A stretch of 64,000 bases of DNA. Origin: FEB-7 sp963698265. Lineage in GTDB: Bacteria > Pseudomonadota > Gammaproteobacteria > Burkholderiales > Usitatibacteraceae. Made by a program: the position numbers and the translations under genes. The stretch is from contig CAVOQC010000003.1 of NCBI GenBank assembly GCA_963698265.1, positions 186,001 through 250,000 on the forward strand, given 5' to 3'. The notes under the pieces are model-generated. The model had not been told where the DNA came from. It saw nothing but the letters and a program-made list of their open reading frames with translations, and did not search any database. Positions 1-8,660 of this stretch are shown here, piece by piece; within the stretch, counting starts at the first letter, position 1; each line of letters starts with the position of its first letter.

Positions 1-1032
1 TACGAAAGTGACGCTGTCGCCCAGCTCGTAGCGCACCAGCGGCTGCACGCGGTTGGCGAGGTTGGTAAGGAGGACGGATGCCGAGGGCGTGTCCGGCGGC
101 ACGGGCCGGCAGTGCTCGTCCACGGGCTCGAGCACCGCCCAGTCGTCGTTCACGTGCAGCGCGCCGTGCGCGCACTCGAAGGCGATGTCGGGGAACTCGG
201 AGGCCCCGTAGTCGCCCGCCACGCGGCAGCCGAAGGCGCGCTCGATGTGGTCGCGCGACAGGGGTGCGAGCCACTCGCCGCCGTACCACAGCACCGAAGG
301 CGCGAGCGCGAGGCGCCCCGCATCCTTCTCGTGGGCGAGCGCCCGGAGCACCGTCGCGTAGGAGGCCACCACGGTCGGCCGGAAGCGTTCCAGCGCCGCG
401 CAGATCTCGCGCAAGGGCGCCGTCACCGGGATCACGCACGCGTTGGCGGCGAACCACGGGTGCAGGGCGCGCAGGCGCTCCCAGCCCACGACGCCCGCGA
501 AATGCCCCTCGGTGGCCGCGACGAGCGCGTAGCGGTTGCCGGCGAGCGGCGAGCGCCAGTTCCACGCCGGCGAGAGCGCGCCCATGCGCACGGCGCCCAG
601 CGCGTCGTAGACGGCGAGCGCGTCCGCATCCTGGACGATGAGCCCCGGCACGCCCGTGGTCCCGGAGCTGGAGAAGATCGCGTAGCGGCCGAGGAAGGGC
701 TCGCCGATGCGCGCGCGGTCCGCGACGAAGCGTTCCACGCCGCTGCGCGTGAGCGGCCGGGTCGGTGACCCAGTCGTCGAAGCGCGCCATGAGGTCCGCC
801 TTGTGGACCGGGGGCAGGTCCGCGAGACGCAGGGCGCGGTCGGCGAGTCCCTTCCAGGCGCGGCGATAGAAGGCCGACTCGCGGCGGGTGCGCTCCAGTG
901 AGAGCGCGCGAGGCGCGCGTCGCGCGCGCGCGCGATCGCCTCGCGGCCCGCGGCCTGCGTCCAGCACGCATCCGCCGTGGCTGCCGCGCACCGCCACATC
1001 GCATCGAGAAAGGTCCACTCGCCGCGCTTCAC
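1..1032 (-). CDS. PaaK/CapK-like adenylate-forming ligase, 3' end cut by window, two frameshifts
   Basis: The reverse strand encodes a protein of the phenylacetate-CoA ligase / CapK / F390-synthetase-related family, which activates an acid with ATP. Seen: the nucleotide-binding loop IFSSSGTTGVPG, the segment VAGDYGASEFPDIA, and the C-terminal LANRVQPLVRYELGD where the window ends. The likely start is GTG at 1032 (MKRGEWTFLDAMWR). The reading frame breaks near 900 (between DARLAR and LERTRRESAFYRR) and near 758 (between FDDWVTDP and LTRSGVERFV); the protein on both sides of each break fits the family. Substrate cannot be told from sequence. The breaks may be sequence errors or decay. Family call is confident, intactness is not. 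Confidence 0.75.
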   Translation of the reverse strand, partial: MKRGEWTFLDAMWRCAAATADACWTQAAGREAIARARDARLARSHWSAPAASRPSIAAPGRDSPTAPCVSRTCPRSTRRTSWRASTTGSPTRPLTRSGVERFVADRARIGEPFLGRYAIFSSSGTTGVPGLIVQDADALAVYDALGAVRMGALSPAWNWRSPLAGNRYALVAATEGHFAGVVGWERLRALHPWFAANACVIPVTAPLREICAALERFRPTVVASYATVLRALAHEKDAGRLALAPSVLWYGGEWLAPLSRDHIERAFGCRVAGDYGASEFPDIAFECAHGALHVNDDWAVLEPVDEHCRPVPPDTPSASVLLTNLANRVQPLVRYELGDSVTFV

Positions 1033-1157
1033 GACCGCGCCCTCGCGCCATGTCCCAGCTTCCCTTCTACCCCATCCGGCGACAGGGGGAACCCCGGCTG
1101 GATCAGGAAATCCGCGCTTCTCCCGGGCGCGAGGTCCCCTCGTGTAGACTTTTCGCC

Positions 1158-1460
1158 GTGCGCCGCCTCCTTCACGCCCTCTTCCTCTGCCTCGCGCTGC
1201 TCGGCTTCCAGCAGCAGCTGGCCGTGCACGCGTACGCGCACCTCGCCAACGCCCGGACGGAAGGCCTCACCGCGCCGGGCAATGGCGCGGCCTGCGCCAC
1301 CTGCGAGATCCTCGCTTCCGGCAGCGACGGCGTCTCCGCCTTCCTCCCCGAGGATGCGCCGGCGTACGCCGATGGCGTGGTGGCCTCCGGCCGCTTCTTC
1401 TCCCGTGCCGCCGCGGCACCGGCCTGCTACCGCTCCCGGGCGCCACCCGTCCTCTCCTGA
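1158..1460 (+). CDS. Small exported cysteine-containing protein, first gene of metal uptake operon
   Basis: A 100-residue protein starting at GTG 1158. Residues 1 to about 22 form a hydrophobic signal-like segment (LLHALFLCLALLGFQQQLAVHA), followed by a short polar region with the pair CATCEIL. It is of the size and layout of small DUF2946-like proteins often found ahead of metal transport genes, but I cannot assign it firmly. It lies 69 bases ahead of an outer-membrane barrel gene and the binding protein and permease genes on the same strand, so a periplasmic metal-handling role is an inference from context. Confidence 0.6.
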   Translation: MRRLLHALFLCLALLGFQQQLAVHAYAHLANARTEGLTAPGNGAACATCEILASGSDGVSAFLPEDAPAYADGVVASGRFFSRAAAAPACYRSRAPPVLS

Positions 1461-1529
1461 AGCGAACCGAAGCCGCAGCGCCGCCCGCGAGGCCGGCCGC
1501 TGCCCGTTCCCCTTTCCAGGAGAAATTCC

Positions 1530-2915
1530 ATGTCCAGACTTCATCTGGTGTCCGGCGCATTGGCGCTGGCACTGTGCGCGGCACCGGCCGCCCGCGCCGC
1601 CACCGAGGCGGACCTCGCGCAGATCCGCGAGGAGATCCGCCAGCTTCGCCAGGCCTACGAGGCGCGCATCGACGCGCTCGAAAGCCGCCTCCGCGCGGCC
1701 GAATCCCGGGCGGCCGAGGCGAAGCCCGCGCAAGCGGCTGCGCCAGCCGCCGCGCCAGCGCCCGCGTCCACGGCTGGCGCCGCGAGCGCCAGCGCCTTCA
1801 ACCCCGCCCTGTCGCTCATCCTGCAGGGCAATTACGCCAGCCTGAAGAACGACCCGGACCAGTACGCCCTCCACGGCTTCGCCCCCGGCGGCGAGATCGG
1901 GCCGGGTAAGCGCGGCTTCAGCCTCGCCGAGTCCGAGATCGTGATCTCGGCCAACGTAGACGAACGGTTCAGCGGCAAGCTCGTCGCCGCGCTGACGCCG
2001 GACGAGACGGTGGCGGTCGAGGAGGCCTACGGTCTCTACACCGCCGCGCCCGCCGGCCTCGTGCCGAAGTTCGGGCGCTTCTTCTCCGGTATCGGCTACC
2101 TGAACGAGCAGCACCCGCACGCCTTCGACTTCCACGGCGCGCCGCTCGCCTACGAGGCCCTGCTCGGCGGACGCTTCGTGCAGGACGGGCTGCAGGTGAA
2201 GTGGGTAGCGCCCCTCGACTCGTTTGTGGAGATCGGCGCCGAGGCCGGCAGCACCGAGGGCTTTCCCGGCACGGCGCGCAGCCGCAACGCCCCCGGAAGC
2301 GGCGCGATCTACGCCCACGCCGGCGGCGACCTCGGCGAGAGCAACTCCTGGCGCGCGGGGATCTCGCTCCTGCGCACGAAGGCGCAGGGTCGCGAGTGGA
2401 CGCAGGCCGACCTCGCCGGCAACGACGCCCTGCTCTCCTTCACCGGCCGCAGCCGCGTGGCGATCGCCGACTTCGTCTGGAAGTGGGCTCCCGGGGGCAA
2501 CGCGCGCGAGAGGAGCTTCAAGCTCCAGGGCGAGTACCTGCGGCGCCAGGAGCGCGGCGACCTCGCCTACGACGCCGACGGCGCGCTCGGCCTTACGCAG
2601 GAGGGCGCCTACCGCTCGACGCAAAGCGGGTGGTACCTGCAGGGCGTCTACCAGTTCCTGCCCGCCTGGCGCGTGGGCCTGCGCCACGACCGCCTTTCCA
2701 CGGGCACGCTCGACTACGGCGACAACGCCGCGAACCTCGGTCTCGAGGCCTTCTCGCCGAAGCGCACCTCGGTGATGGTGGACTGGGCCCCGTCGGAATT
2801 CAGCCGCGTGCGCGCGCAGTTCGCGCGCAGCGAGACCGTGCCCGGCCTCGCCGACAACCAGTTCTTCCTGCAGTACATCCTGTCGCTGGGCGCCCACGGC
2901 GCCCATCGTTACTGA
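1530..2915 (+). CDS. Outer-membrane beta-barrel protein of metal uptake operon
   Basis: A 461-residue protein with a signal peptide (residues 1-23, cut after ARA), a predicted coiled coil at about 25-60 (LAQIREEIRQLRQAYEARIDALESR, in parts), an Ala/Pro linker at about 64-85 and then a long region of alternating polar and aromatic residues typical of a porin-like barrel, ending in His-rich GAHGAHRY. The coiled-coil plus barrel layout resembles substrate-specific trimeric porins. Eight bases separate it from the metal-binding protein gene, so it probably lets the metal across the outer membrane. There is a good ribosome site (AGGAGA) ahead of ATG 1530. No TonB plug domain is present. Confidence 0.75.
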   Translation: MSRLHLVSGALALALCAAPAARAATEADLAQIREEIRQLRQAYEARIDALESRLRAAESRAAEAKPAQAAAPAAAPAPASTAGAASASAFNPALSLILQGNYASLKNDPDQYALHGFAPGGEIGPGKRGFSLAESEIVISANVDERFSGKLVAALTPDETVAVEEAYGLYTAAPAGLVPKFGRFFSGIGYLNEQHPHAFDFHGAPLAYEALLGGRFVQDGLQVKWVAPLDSFVEIGAEAGSTEGFPGTARSRNAPGSGAIYAHAGGDLGESNSWRAGISLLRTKAQGREWTQADLAGNDALLSFTGRSRVAIADFVWKWAPGGNARERSFKLQGEYLRRQERGDLAYDADGALGLTQEGAYRSTQSGWYLQGVYQFLPAWRVGLRHDRLSTGTLDYGDNAANLGLEAFSPKRTSVMVDWAPSEFSRVRAQFARSETVPGLADNQFFLQYILSLGAHGAHRY

Positions 2916-2923
2916 GGCCCGCC

Positions 2924-3829
2924 ATGGCTGCCCGCCGATTCCTGCTGCTCGCGCTCTGCCTCGCCGCGTCCGCGTCACCCGCGCTCGCGGCGCTCAACGT
3001 CCTTGCCACCGTGCCCGAGTGGGGCGCACTCGCCGCGGAACTCGGCGGCGACAAGGTGAAGGTCGCCGTCGCCACCACCGCGATGCAGGACCCGCACCGC
3101 GTGGAGGCCCGCCCCAGCCTCATCGCCCGCGCCCGCAATGCCGACCTCGTGATCGCCACGGGCGCCGAGCTGGAGGCGGCGTGGCTGCCGCTGGTGGTCC
3201 AGCAGTCGGGCAACCCGAGGATCCGCGCCGGCCAGCCCGGCTACCTCGAGGCCGCGGCCTTCGTGCCGATGCTCGAGAAGCCCGCGCGCCTGGACCGTGC
3301 CGACGGCGACGTGCACGCCGCGGGCAACCCGCACATCCAGACCGACCCGCGCAACGTCGCCCGCGTGGCGCAGGCGCTCGCCGCAAGGCTCGCGGAGCTC
3401 GACCCGGGCAATGCCGGTACCTACCGCACCCGCCACGCCGCGTTCGCCGGCCGGTGGTCGGAGGCCATCGCGAAGTGGGAGAAGGAGGCGGCTCCCCTTC
3501 GCGGCGCGCGGGTGCTGGTACAGCACCGGGCCTTTCCCTACCTCTTCGCGTGGCTGGGCATCGAGGAGGCGGGCGCGCTCGAGCCCCGGCCCGGCGTCGA
3601 GCCCACCACCGCGCACCTGTCGGCGCTGCTCGCGGAGCTCGAGCGCAAGCCGGTGAAGATGGTCGTCCGCGCGGCCTACCAGTCCGACCGAGCCTCGCAG
3701 TGGCTCGCCGGGAAGGCGAAGCTGCGCCCGGTCGTGCTCCCCTTCACCGTGGGCGGCTCGGAGGGCGCGGGCGACCTCTTCGGCCTCTACGAGGACACGA
3801 TCCGCCGCCTGCTCCAGGGAATGCGGTGA
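2924..3829 (+). CDS. Metal ABC transporter periplasmic binding protein, AztC/ZnuA type
   Basis: A 301-residue cluster A-I solute-binding protein. Residues 1-22 are a signal peptide ending ALA. Likely metal ligands are His58 (QDPHRVEARPS), His137 (AGNPHIQTDPRN) and His201 (VQHRAF), with an acidic residue in the C-terminal GAGDLFGLYED. The phrases DPHRVEARPS and GNPHIQTDPRN resemble AztC of Paracoccus more than classic ZnuA, and the long His-rich loop of ZnuA is absent. It probably binds Zn(II) in the periplasm and passes it to the permease encoded next. Its stop codon overlaps the permease start (GTGA). Confidence 0.85.
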   Translation: MAARRFLLLALCLAASASPALAALNVLATVPEWGALAAELGGDKVKVAVATTAMQDPHRVEARPSLIARARNADLVIATGAELEAAWLPLVVQQSGNPRIRAGQPGYLEAAAFVPMLEKPARLDRADGDVHAAGNPHIQTDPRNVARVAQALAARLAELDPGNAGTYRTRHAAFAGRWSEAIAKWEKEAAPLRGARVLVQHRAFPYLFAWLGIEEAGALEPRPGVEPTTAHLSALLAELERKPVKMVVRAAYQSDRASQWLAGKAKLRPVVLPFTVGGSEGAGDLFGLYEDTIRRLLQGMR

Positions 3830-4599
3830 ACGGCGTCGCCATCGATCTTGACATCCTCTGGCCCGCGCTCGCCGCGGGCCTGCTCGTCACGGCGACGCAC
3901 GTGCCGCTCGGCATGCAGGTGCTCGCGCGCGGCATCGTCTTCATCGACATCGCCATCGCCCAGATCGCGGGCTGCGGGGTGCTGCTCGCCGACCGGCTGG
4001 GCTTCGAGGCCGAGGGCGTGGCTGCGCAGGTCGCCGCGCTCGCCGCGGCCCTCGGCGGCGCCCTGCTCCTCACCTGGACGGAGCGCCTCTGGCCCGAGGT
4101 CCAGGAGGCGGTGATCGGCGTCGTGTTCGTGCTCGCGGCCACCGGGGGCGTGCTGCTGCTCGCCTCCAACCCGCACGGCAGCGAGCACCTGCGCGACCTG
4201 CTGGTCGGGCAGGTCCTGTGGGTGAAGCCGGCCCAGCTCGCCGTCGCCGCCGTCGTCTACGCGGCGATCCTCACGGCCTGGTTCGGCTGGGGCGAGCGCC
4301 TCGGCCGCGTGGGCTTTTACGGGCTGTTCGCGGTCGCGGTCACCTTGAGCGTGCAGCTGGTGGGCCTCTACCTCGTGTTCGCGACCCTCATCGTGCCGCC
4401 ACTCGCCACGCGCGCGATGGGCCGGGGCCGGCTCGCGGCCGCGTGGTCCATCGGCGCGGCGGGTTACGCGGCCGGGCTCGTCGCTTCGACGATGACTGAC
4501 CTGCCGAGCGGGCCCGCGATCGTCTGGGCGATCGTCGGCGTGGGGATCCTGGTCGCGACGGGCCGCGCGCTCCTCGGCCCTCGCGCGGCGCGAGCCTAG
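3826..4599 (+). CDS. Metal ABC transporter permease, ABC-3 family
   Basis: A 257-residue membrane protein with about eight hydrophobic segments, starting at GTG 3826 inside the stop codon of the binding protein gene. It has the ABC-3 (ZnuB/AztB) signature region around FIDIAIAQIAGCGVLLAD and a late motif LVFATLIVPPLATRAMG. It should form the inner-membrane channel for the metal delivered by the upstream binding protein. The matching ATPase gene, normally adjacent, is not in this operon or elsewhere in the window. No Fur/Zur repressor gene is nearby. Confidence 0.85.
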   Translation: MNGVAIDLDILWPALAAGLLVTATHVPLGMQVLARGIVFIDIAIAQIAGCGVLLADRLGFEAEGVAAQVAALAAALGGALLLTWTERLWPEVQEAVIGVVFVLAATGGVLLLASNPHGSEHLRDLLVGQVLWVKPAQLAVAAVVYAAILTAWFGWGERLGRVGFYGLFAVAVTLSVQLVGLYLVFATLIVPPLATRAMGRGRLAAAWSIGAAGYAAGLVASTMTDLPSGPAIVWAIVGVGILVATGRALLGPRAARA

Positions 4600-4917
4600 C
4601 CGCGCGGTCGCCGCTCGACGCAGTAGGCGTAGCCGAGCGAGGCGAGTTCGGCCTCCGACAGGCTGTCGGAGCGGCTCGCCGCCTGGATCATGTAGGTCGC
4701 GACCTGCTCGCCCCAGTTGTCGGAGGGCTTTCGCACGCCCTGCTCGAGATCCTTCGCGCCGCGGCGCTTCAGGTTCTCGATCATGTTCGCGATCCGGCCG
4801 GTGGTCGCGCGGCAACTGCGCTTGACCTCCTCGGATGCCGCCTGGGCCCATGGCCGGACCGGAGCCGAGCATCGCCGCGAGGCCGGCGGCCGCGACGAGG
4901 GTCTTCATGCTTTTCAT
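4596..4917 (-). CDS. Small secreted protein of unknown function, one frameshift
   Basis: Not recognised as a named family. Starting at ATG 4917 (MKSMKTLVAAAGLAAMLGSG) there is a clear signal peptide. If one base is removed from the GGGCCC run at 4844-4849 the frame continues through a signal cleavage site AMAQA, a mature part SEEVKRSCRATTGRIANMIE, and on to the 62-residue open segment that ends at 4596 (LGYAYCVERRPRG). The mature protein of about 80 residues is mostly helical with two cysteines that could pair. It overlaps the 3' end of the convergent permease gene by four bases. Confidence 0.6.
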
Positions 4918-5046
4918 GGTCTGTTCTTCCTTTTTTGGGTCGACTACGCGTGGAGGGCGACATTCTACCTTTCCGCGCCGCGCGAACGCCGCGCCGCCGA
5001 TGCCGGTTAGGATAGGGGTCCGGAACCGAACCCCTTGCCGAGGAAC

Positions 5047-5770
5047 ATGGACGACAAGACTTCCGCCAAGCCACCGCCGCCCGCCCGGGGCGACGACGCG
5101 ACCCCGGTGTCGCGCAGGATCCGCGAGCGCCTGCAGAAGGCGCGCGTGCGCTTCCACGCGAACGACAACATCGCCGCGCACATCGAGCCCGGGCGAGCTT
5201 GCGACGCTGCTGGACGAGGTCGAGGCGAAGATGCAGCGCGTGCTGGAGAGCCTCGTGATCGACACCGAGAGCGACCACAACACCCGGGGCACCGCGCGGC
5301 GCGTGGCCAAGATGTACCTGAACGAGGTCTTCCGCGGCCGCTACACGCCGAAGCCCCCGGTCACCGAGTTCCCCAACGTCGAGCGCCTGAACGAGCTGAT
5401 GATCGTGGGCCCGATCACGGTGCGAAGCGCCTGTTCCCACCACCTGTGCCCGATCATCGGGCGGGTGTGGATCGGCGTCATGCCCAACGAGCACTCGAAC
5501 CTGATCGGGCTCTCCAAGTACGCGCGCCTGTGCGACTGGGTGATGAGCCGGCCGCAGATCCAGGAGGAGGCGGTCACGCGCCTGGTGGACCTGCTGCAGG
5601 AGCGCATGCAGCCCGACGGCCTGGCGCTCGTGATGGAAGCCGACCACTTCTGCATGCAGTGGCGCGGCGTGAAGGACACCGATTCGAAGATGGTGAACAG
5701 CGTCATGCGGGGATCGTTCCTCAAGGACGCCAACCTGCGCCGCGAATTCCTCGCCCTGCTCAAGAAATAG
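5047..5770 (+). CDS. folE: GTP cyclohydrolase I, one frameshift
   Basis: Converts GTP to 7,8-dihydroneopterin triphosphate, the first step of tetrahydrofolate synthesis. The reading frame starts at ATG 5047 (MDDKTSAKPP) and shifts at the GGG at 5191-5193: upstream frame ends NIAAHIEPG, downstream frame continues ELATLLDEVEAKMQRVL. Removing one G restores a protein of about 240 residues. The core is intact: zinc site cysteine and histidine in SACSHHLCP and the second cysteine in EADHFCMQ, and substrate-site GLSKYARL. An N-terminal extension of about 50 residues precedes the conserved core. BLUF gene follows after 16 bases, probably co-transcribed. Confidence 0.88.
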
Positions 5771-5786
5771 ACGCCCCGGAGGCCCC

Positions 5787-6215
5787 ATGCTCGTCCGACT
5801 CCTCTACGCCAGCCGCGCCGCCAAGCCCGTCGCCCCCGCGGTGATCGAATCCATCCTGGAGCAGTCGCGCAAGCACAACCCGGAGCTCGGCATCACCGGG
5901 CTCCTGTGCCAGAGCGGCGAGGTGTTCATGCAGGTGCTCGAGGGCGGGCGCGACGCGGTGAACGCGCTCTACAACCAGATCGTGCGCGACGAGCGCCACA
6001 AGGACGTGGTGATCCTGCATTACGAGGAAGTCGCCGAGCGCGCCTTTTCCGGTTGGACGATGGGGCAGGTGAATCTCGCCAAGGTGAACCCCTCGACACT
6101 CCTCAAGTACGGCGAGAAGCCGGCGCTCGATCCCTACGCCATGTCCGGGAAGGCCGCGATGGCCTTCCTGCAGGAACTCATCGCCACCGCGCAGATCATC
6201 GGCCGAGCGGGCTGA
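5787..6215 (+). CDS. BLUF-domain blue-light photoreceptor, short form
   Basis: A 142-residue protein that is almost entirely a BLUF domain (flavin-binding blue-light sensor). The key photocycle residues are in place with the same spacing as in AppA: Tyr7 (LLYASRA), Asn31 (HNPELGITG), Gln49 (VFMQVLEGG) and Trp90 (FSGWTMG). After about residue 100 there is only a short helical tail (KAAMAFLQELIATAQIIG), so it has no fused output domain and must signal by protein contact. It sits directly behind folE. The partner and output are unknown; downstream gene is an uncharacterised transglutaminase-like protein. Confidence 0.92.
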   Translation: MLVRLLYASRAAKPVAPAVIESILEQSRKHNPELGITGLLCQSGEVFMQVLEGGRDAVNALYNQIVRDERHKDVVILHYEEVAERAFSGWTMGQVNLAKVNPSTLLKYGEKPALDPYAMSGKAAMAFLQELIATAQIIGRAG

Positions 6216-6261
6216 TCCTCGCGTCTCCCGCCATTGCGTCCCGGGCCGCGACGCCCGCCCC

Positions 6262-6945
6262 ATGGCCCTGCTGCGCCACCGCCGATTCGCGCGCCGGGAG
6301 GATCTCGGGCTATCCGCCGCGGAATTCGCCGCCCTCGAGCGGCAGGACACCCCGCAGAAGATCCAGCGCTTCCTCAACCGCATCCCCGCGAACCACGAGC
6401 TGGGCGGCGAGACGCTGCTCTCGGCGCGGGAGGTGCTTCGCCAGCGCCGCGCCCATTGCCTGGAAGGGGCGCTGGTGGCCGCCTGCGCGCTCTGGATCCA
6501 CGGGAAGCCGCCGCTCCTCGTGCACCTGGACTGCGATACCTCGGACTACCCGCACTGCATCGCCGTGTTCCGCCGCGGGCGGTTCTGGGGGGCGATCTCC
6601 AAGACCAACGGCGGCGTGCTGCGCTATCGGGACCCCATCTACCGCACGCTCCGGGAACTCGCGATCTCCTACTTCCACGAGTACTGCGACCGCAAGGGGC
6701 GGCACACGCTCCGGAGCTTTTCCGGCGCCTTCGACCTGCGGCGCGTGGACACCGACGACTGGGTGACGCCCGCGAAGGCCTGCTGGGACCTGCACAAGCG
6801 CCTGGTGGGACTCCGCCACTATCCCCTGGTGCCCGCGCGGCAGGTGCAAGGGCTCTCGCGGCGCGATCCCTTCGAGACGCGGCTCGCGAAGATCGTGCAG
6901 TACCCGAAGCCCAGGCGCCGGCGGCGAAATGCAAAGGGCCGCTAG
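6262..6945 (+). CDS. Transglutaminase-like superfamily protein, function unknown
   Basis: A 227-residue cytoplasmic-looking protein. The segment RAHCLEGALVAACALW, followed by LVHLDCDTSDYPHCIAVFRRGRFWGAISK in the same order, resembles the Cys-His-Asp core of transglutaminase-like cysteine proteins (Cys near residue 70, His near 100). I infer that fold from pattern only. The C-terminus is very basic (PKPRRRRRNAKGR), which could bind nucleic acid. It starts 46 bases after the BLUF gene on the same strand, and its end overlaps the convergent SDR gene by four bases. Exact role is not known. Confidence 0.6.
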   Translation: MALLRHRRFARREDLGLSAAEFAALERQDTPQKIQRFLNRIPANHELGGETLLSAREVLRQRRAHCLEGALVAACALWIHGKPPLLVHLDCDTSDYPHCIAVFRRGRFWGAISKTNGGVLRYRDPIYRTLRELAISYFHEYCDRKGRHTLRSFSGAFDLRRVDTDDWVTPAKACWDLHKRLVGLRHYPLVPARQVQGLSRRDPFETRLAKIVQYPKPRRRRRNAKGR

Positions 6946-7733
6946 CCCGCTACCGAGACCTGCGCGAGCCCCGCGTCGACGACGAGGCTCTGCCCGGTGA
7001 TCGCCGCGGCGTCGTCGGAGGCGAGGAAGAGCGCCACGCGCGCCACGTGCGCGGGTTCCAGCCGGAACTTGAGGCACTGCGCCTCGAGGAAGCGGCGGTC
7101 CTCGTCCGGCGTGCGCCACAGCGCGCTCTGGCGCGGCGTGACGACCGCCCCCGGCACCAGGGCGTTCACGCGGATGTTGCCTTCGCCCAGTTCTCGCGCC
7201 AGCGTGCGGGTGATGCCGGCGATGGCCGCCTTCGAGGCGGTGTATCCCACCAGCTGCGGTCGCCCGCGCATCCAGGCGACCGACCCCAGGTTGATGATCG
7301 CGCCGCCGCCCGCCGCCGACATGCCCGGCGCCACCTGCTGGATCGCGAACACGTGGTGGCGGAGGTTGAGCGCGAGGCACTCATCCCAACCGTCCGGCGT
7401 GAGTTCGGCCAGCGTGTGGCGAGTGTCGTTCCCCGCGTTGTTCACCAGCACGCGCACCGCCCCGAGTTCGCGCCCGACGGAGGCCAGGCAGTCCTGGTAC
7501 GCGGCCACGTCGCGAACGTCGCAGTCTTGGAAGCGCGGCGCATGGCGGGCTCCCGCGAGGCGCGCGGCGAGCGCCCGGCCCTCCTCCCGGGAAATGTCGC
7601 AGAAGGCGACCTTCGCGCCCTGGGAAGCGAACGCCTCGACGAAGGCGGCGCCGATGCCGGCCGCGCCGCCGGAGACGAAGACCACGCGGTCGCAAAGGCT
7701 GGGATACGTCCCGGGGGGGGCGAGCATGTCCAT
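6942..7733 (-). CDS. Short-chain dehydrogenase, likely sugar 1-dehydrogenase
   Basis: A 263-residue classical SDR. Visible motifs: cofactor loop VSGGAAGIGAAF, acidic residue after the second strand (FCDIS) suggesting NAD(H), NNAG, catalytic YTASK with the Ser upstream (INLGSV). It is the last gene of the sugar operon, three bases after the lactonase gene. By position it most likely oxidises the free aldose (xylose or arabinose type) to the lactone used by the lactonase. A role later in the pathway, for example on a 2-keto-3-deoxy acid, is the main alternative. Confidence 0.8.
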   Translation of the reverse strand: MDMLAPPGTYPSLCDRVVFVSGGAAGIGAAFVEAFASQGAKVAFCDISREEGRALAARLAGARHAPRFQDCDVRDVAAYQDCLASVGRELGAVRVLVNNAGNDTRHTLAELTPDGWDECLALNLRHHVFAIQQVAPGMSAAGGGAIINLGSVAWMRGRPQLVGYTASKAAIAGITRTLARELGEGNIRVNALVPGAVVTPRQSALWRTPDEDRRFLEAQCLKFRLEPAHVARVALFLASDDAAAITGQSLVVDAGLAQVSVAG

Positions 7734-7736
7734 GGG

Positions 7737-8660
7737 TCAGTCTCCGGAATAGTGTGGCTCGGGAAGTCCGGCGATGCCGACGTCGCAGGCGAAAAGCCCG
7801 CCGGCGTGGGGATGCGCGGCGAGTTCCGCCTCGGCCGCGCCTTCGCGCGCGGTCGTGATGAAGAGCGTGCTCAGGGCCGCGCCGCCGAAGGCGACCATCG
7901 TGCAGCGTCGCGCCGGCACCCGGACCACGGCGAGCACCTCGCCTTCCGGGCCGTAGCGCAGCACGCGCCCGCCCTCGTACTGCGCGCTCCAGTAGCCGCC
8001 CTCGCCGTCCACCGCGGCGCCGTCGGGTCGGCCGCCGTAGTCGGGCGAGGCGCGGTCGCCGAGGGTTCGCGCGAACACGCGGCGATTGCCGGCCTCGCCC
8101 GAGGCGAGGTCGAAATCGAACCGGTAGATCACGTGATTCGGCGTATCCGACTGGAAGAGGCTTCGCCCGTCGACGCCGAAAGCGAGCCCGTTGCTCGCGC
8201 GCACGCCCAGCCCCTGGGCCGGGCCCCAGGCCTCGCGGACGGCGCCGCGCTCGAGGCAGAACATCGAGGCGATCTCCGCCGTGCGCTCCTCGAACATCGC
8301 GCCGGCCCAGAATCGGCCCGCGCCGTCGCAGCGCCCGTCGTTGAAGCGCATCCGGCCGGTGTCGTAGGGCGCCTCGGCGATCCTGCGCAGTTCCCCTGTC
8401 GCGGGATCGAACCGGTGGAACCCGTCGCGCAGCGCGGCCACGAGGCCGCCGCCGCGTGCGAGCGCGATGCACCCCGGCTCGCCAGGCATGTCCCATCGCT
8501 CGTCCGCGCCGGTGGCCGGGTCGAAGCGATGGATGGCGCGCCCCGAGATATCGACCCAGTAAAGCCGCTGTTCCGGCACGGACCACAAGGGACATTCCGC
8601 GAGCTTCGCGCGAGCGCCGAGGACCAGGCGCGCCTCGCCGAGGTCAAGCGGAGCGCTCAT
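7737..8660 (-). CDS. SMP-30/gluconolactonase family sugar lactonase
   Basis: A 307-residue six-bladed propeller hydrolase that opens aldonolactones. The family's metal ligands are visible: Glu in KLAECPLW, Asn in RASNGLAFG and Asp in GGRPDGAAVD; the substrate-side motif RFNDGRCDGAGRFWAG is also typical. It starts inside the stop region of the upstream mutarotase gene (four-base overlap). In this operon it should hydrolyse the lactone made by the SDR to the aldonic acid that the IlvD-type enzyme dehydrates. Confidence 0.88.
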   Translation of the reverse strand: MSAPLDLGEARLVLGARAKLAECPLWSVPEQRLYWVDISGRAIHRFDPATGADERWDMPGEPGCIALARGGGLVAALRDGFHRFDPATGELRRIAEAPYDTGRMRFNDGRCDGAGRFWAGAMFEERTAEIASMFCLERGAVREAWGPAQGLGVRASNGLAFGVDGRSLFQSDTPNHVIYRFDFDLASGEAGNRRVFARTLGDRASPDYGGRPDGAAVDGEGGYWSAQYEGGRVLRYGPEGEVLAVVRVPARRCTMVAFGGAALSTLFITTAREGAAEAELAAHPHAGGLFACDVGIAGLPEPHYSGD

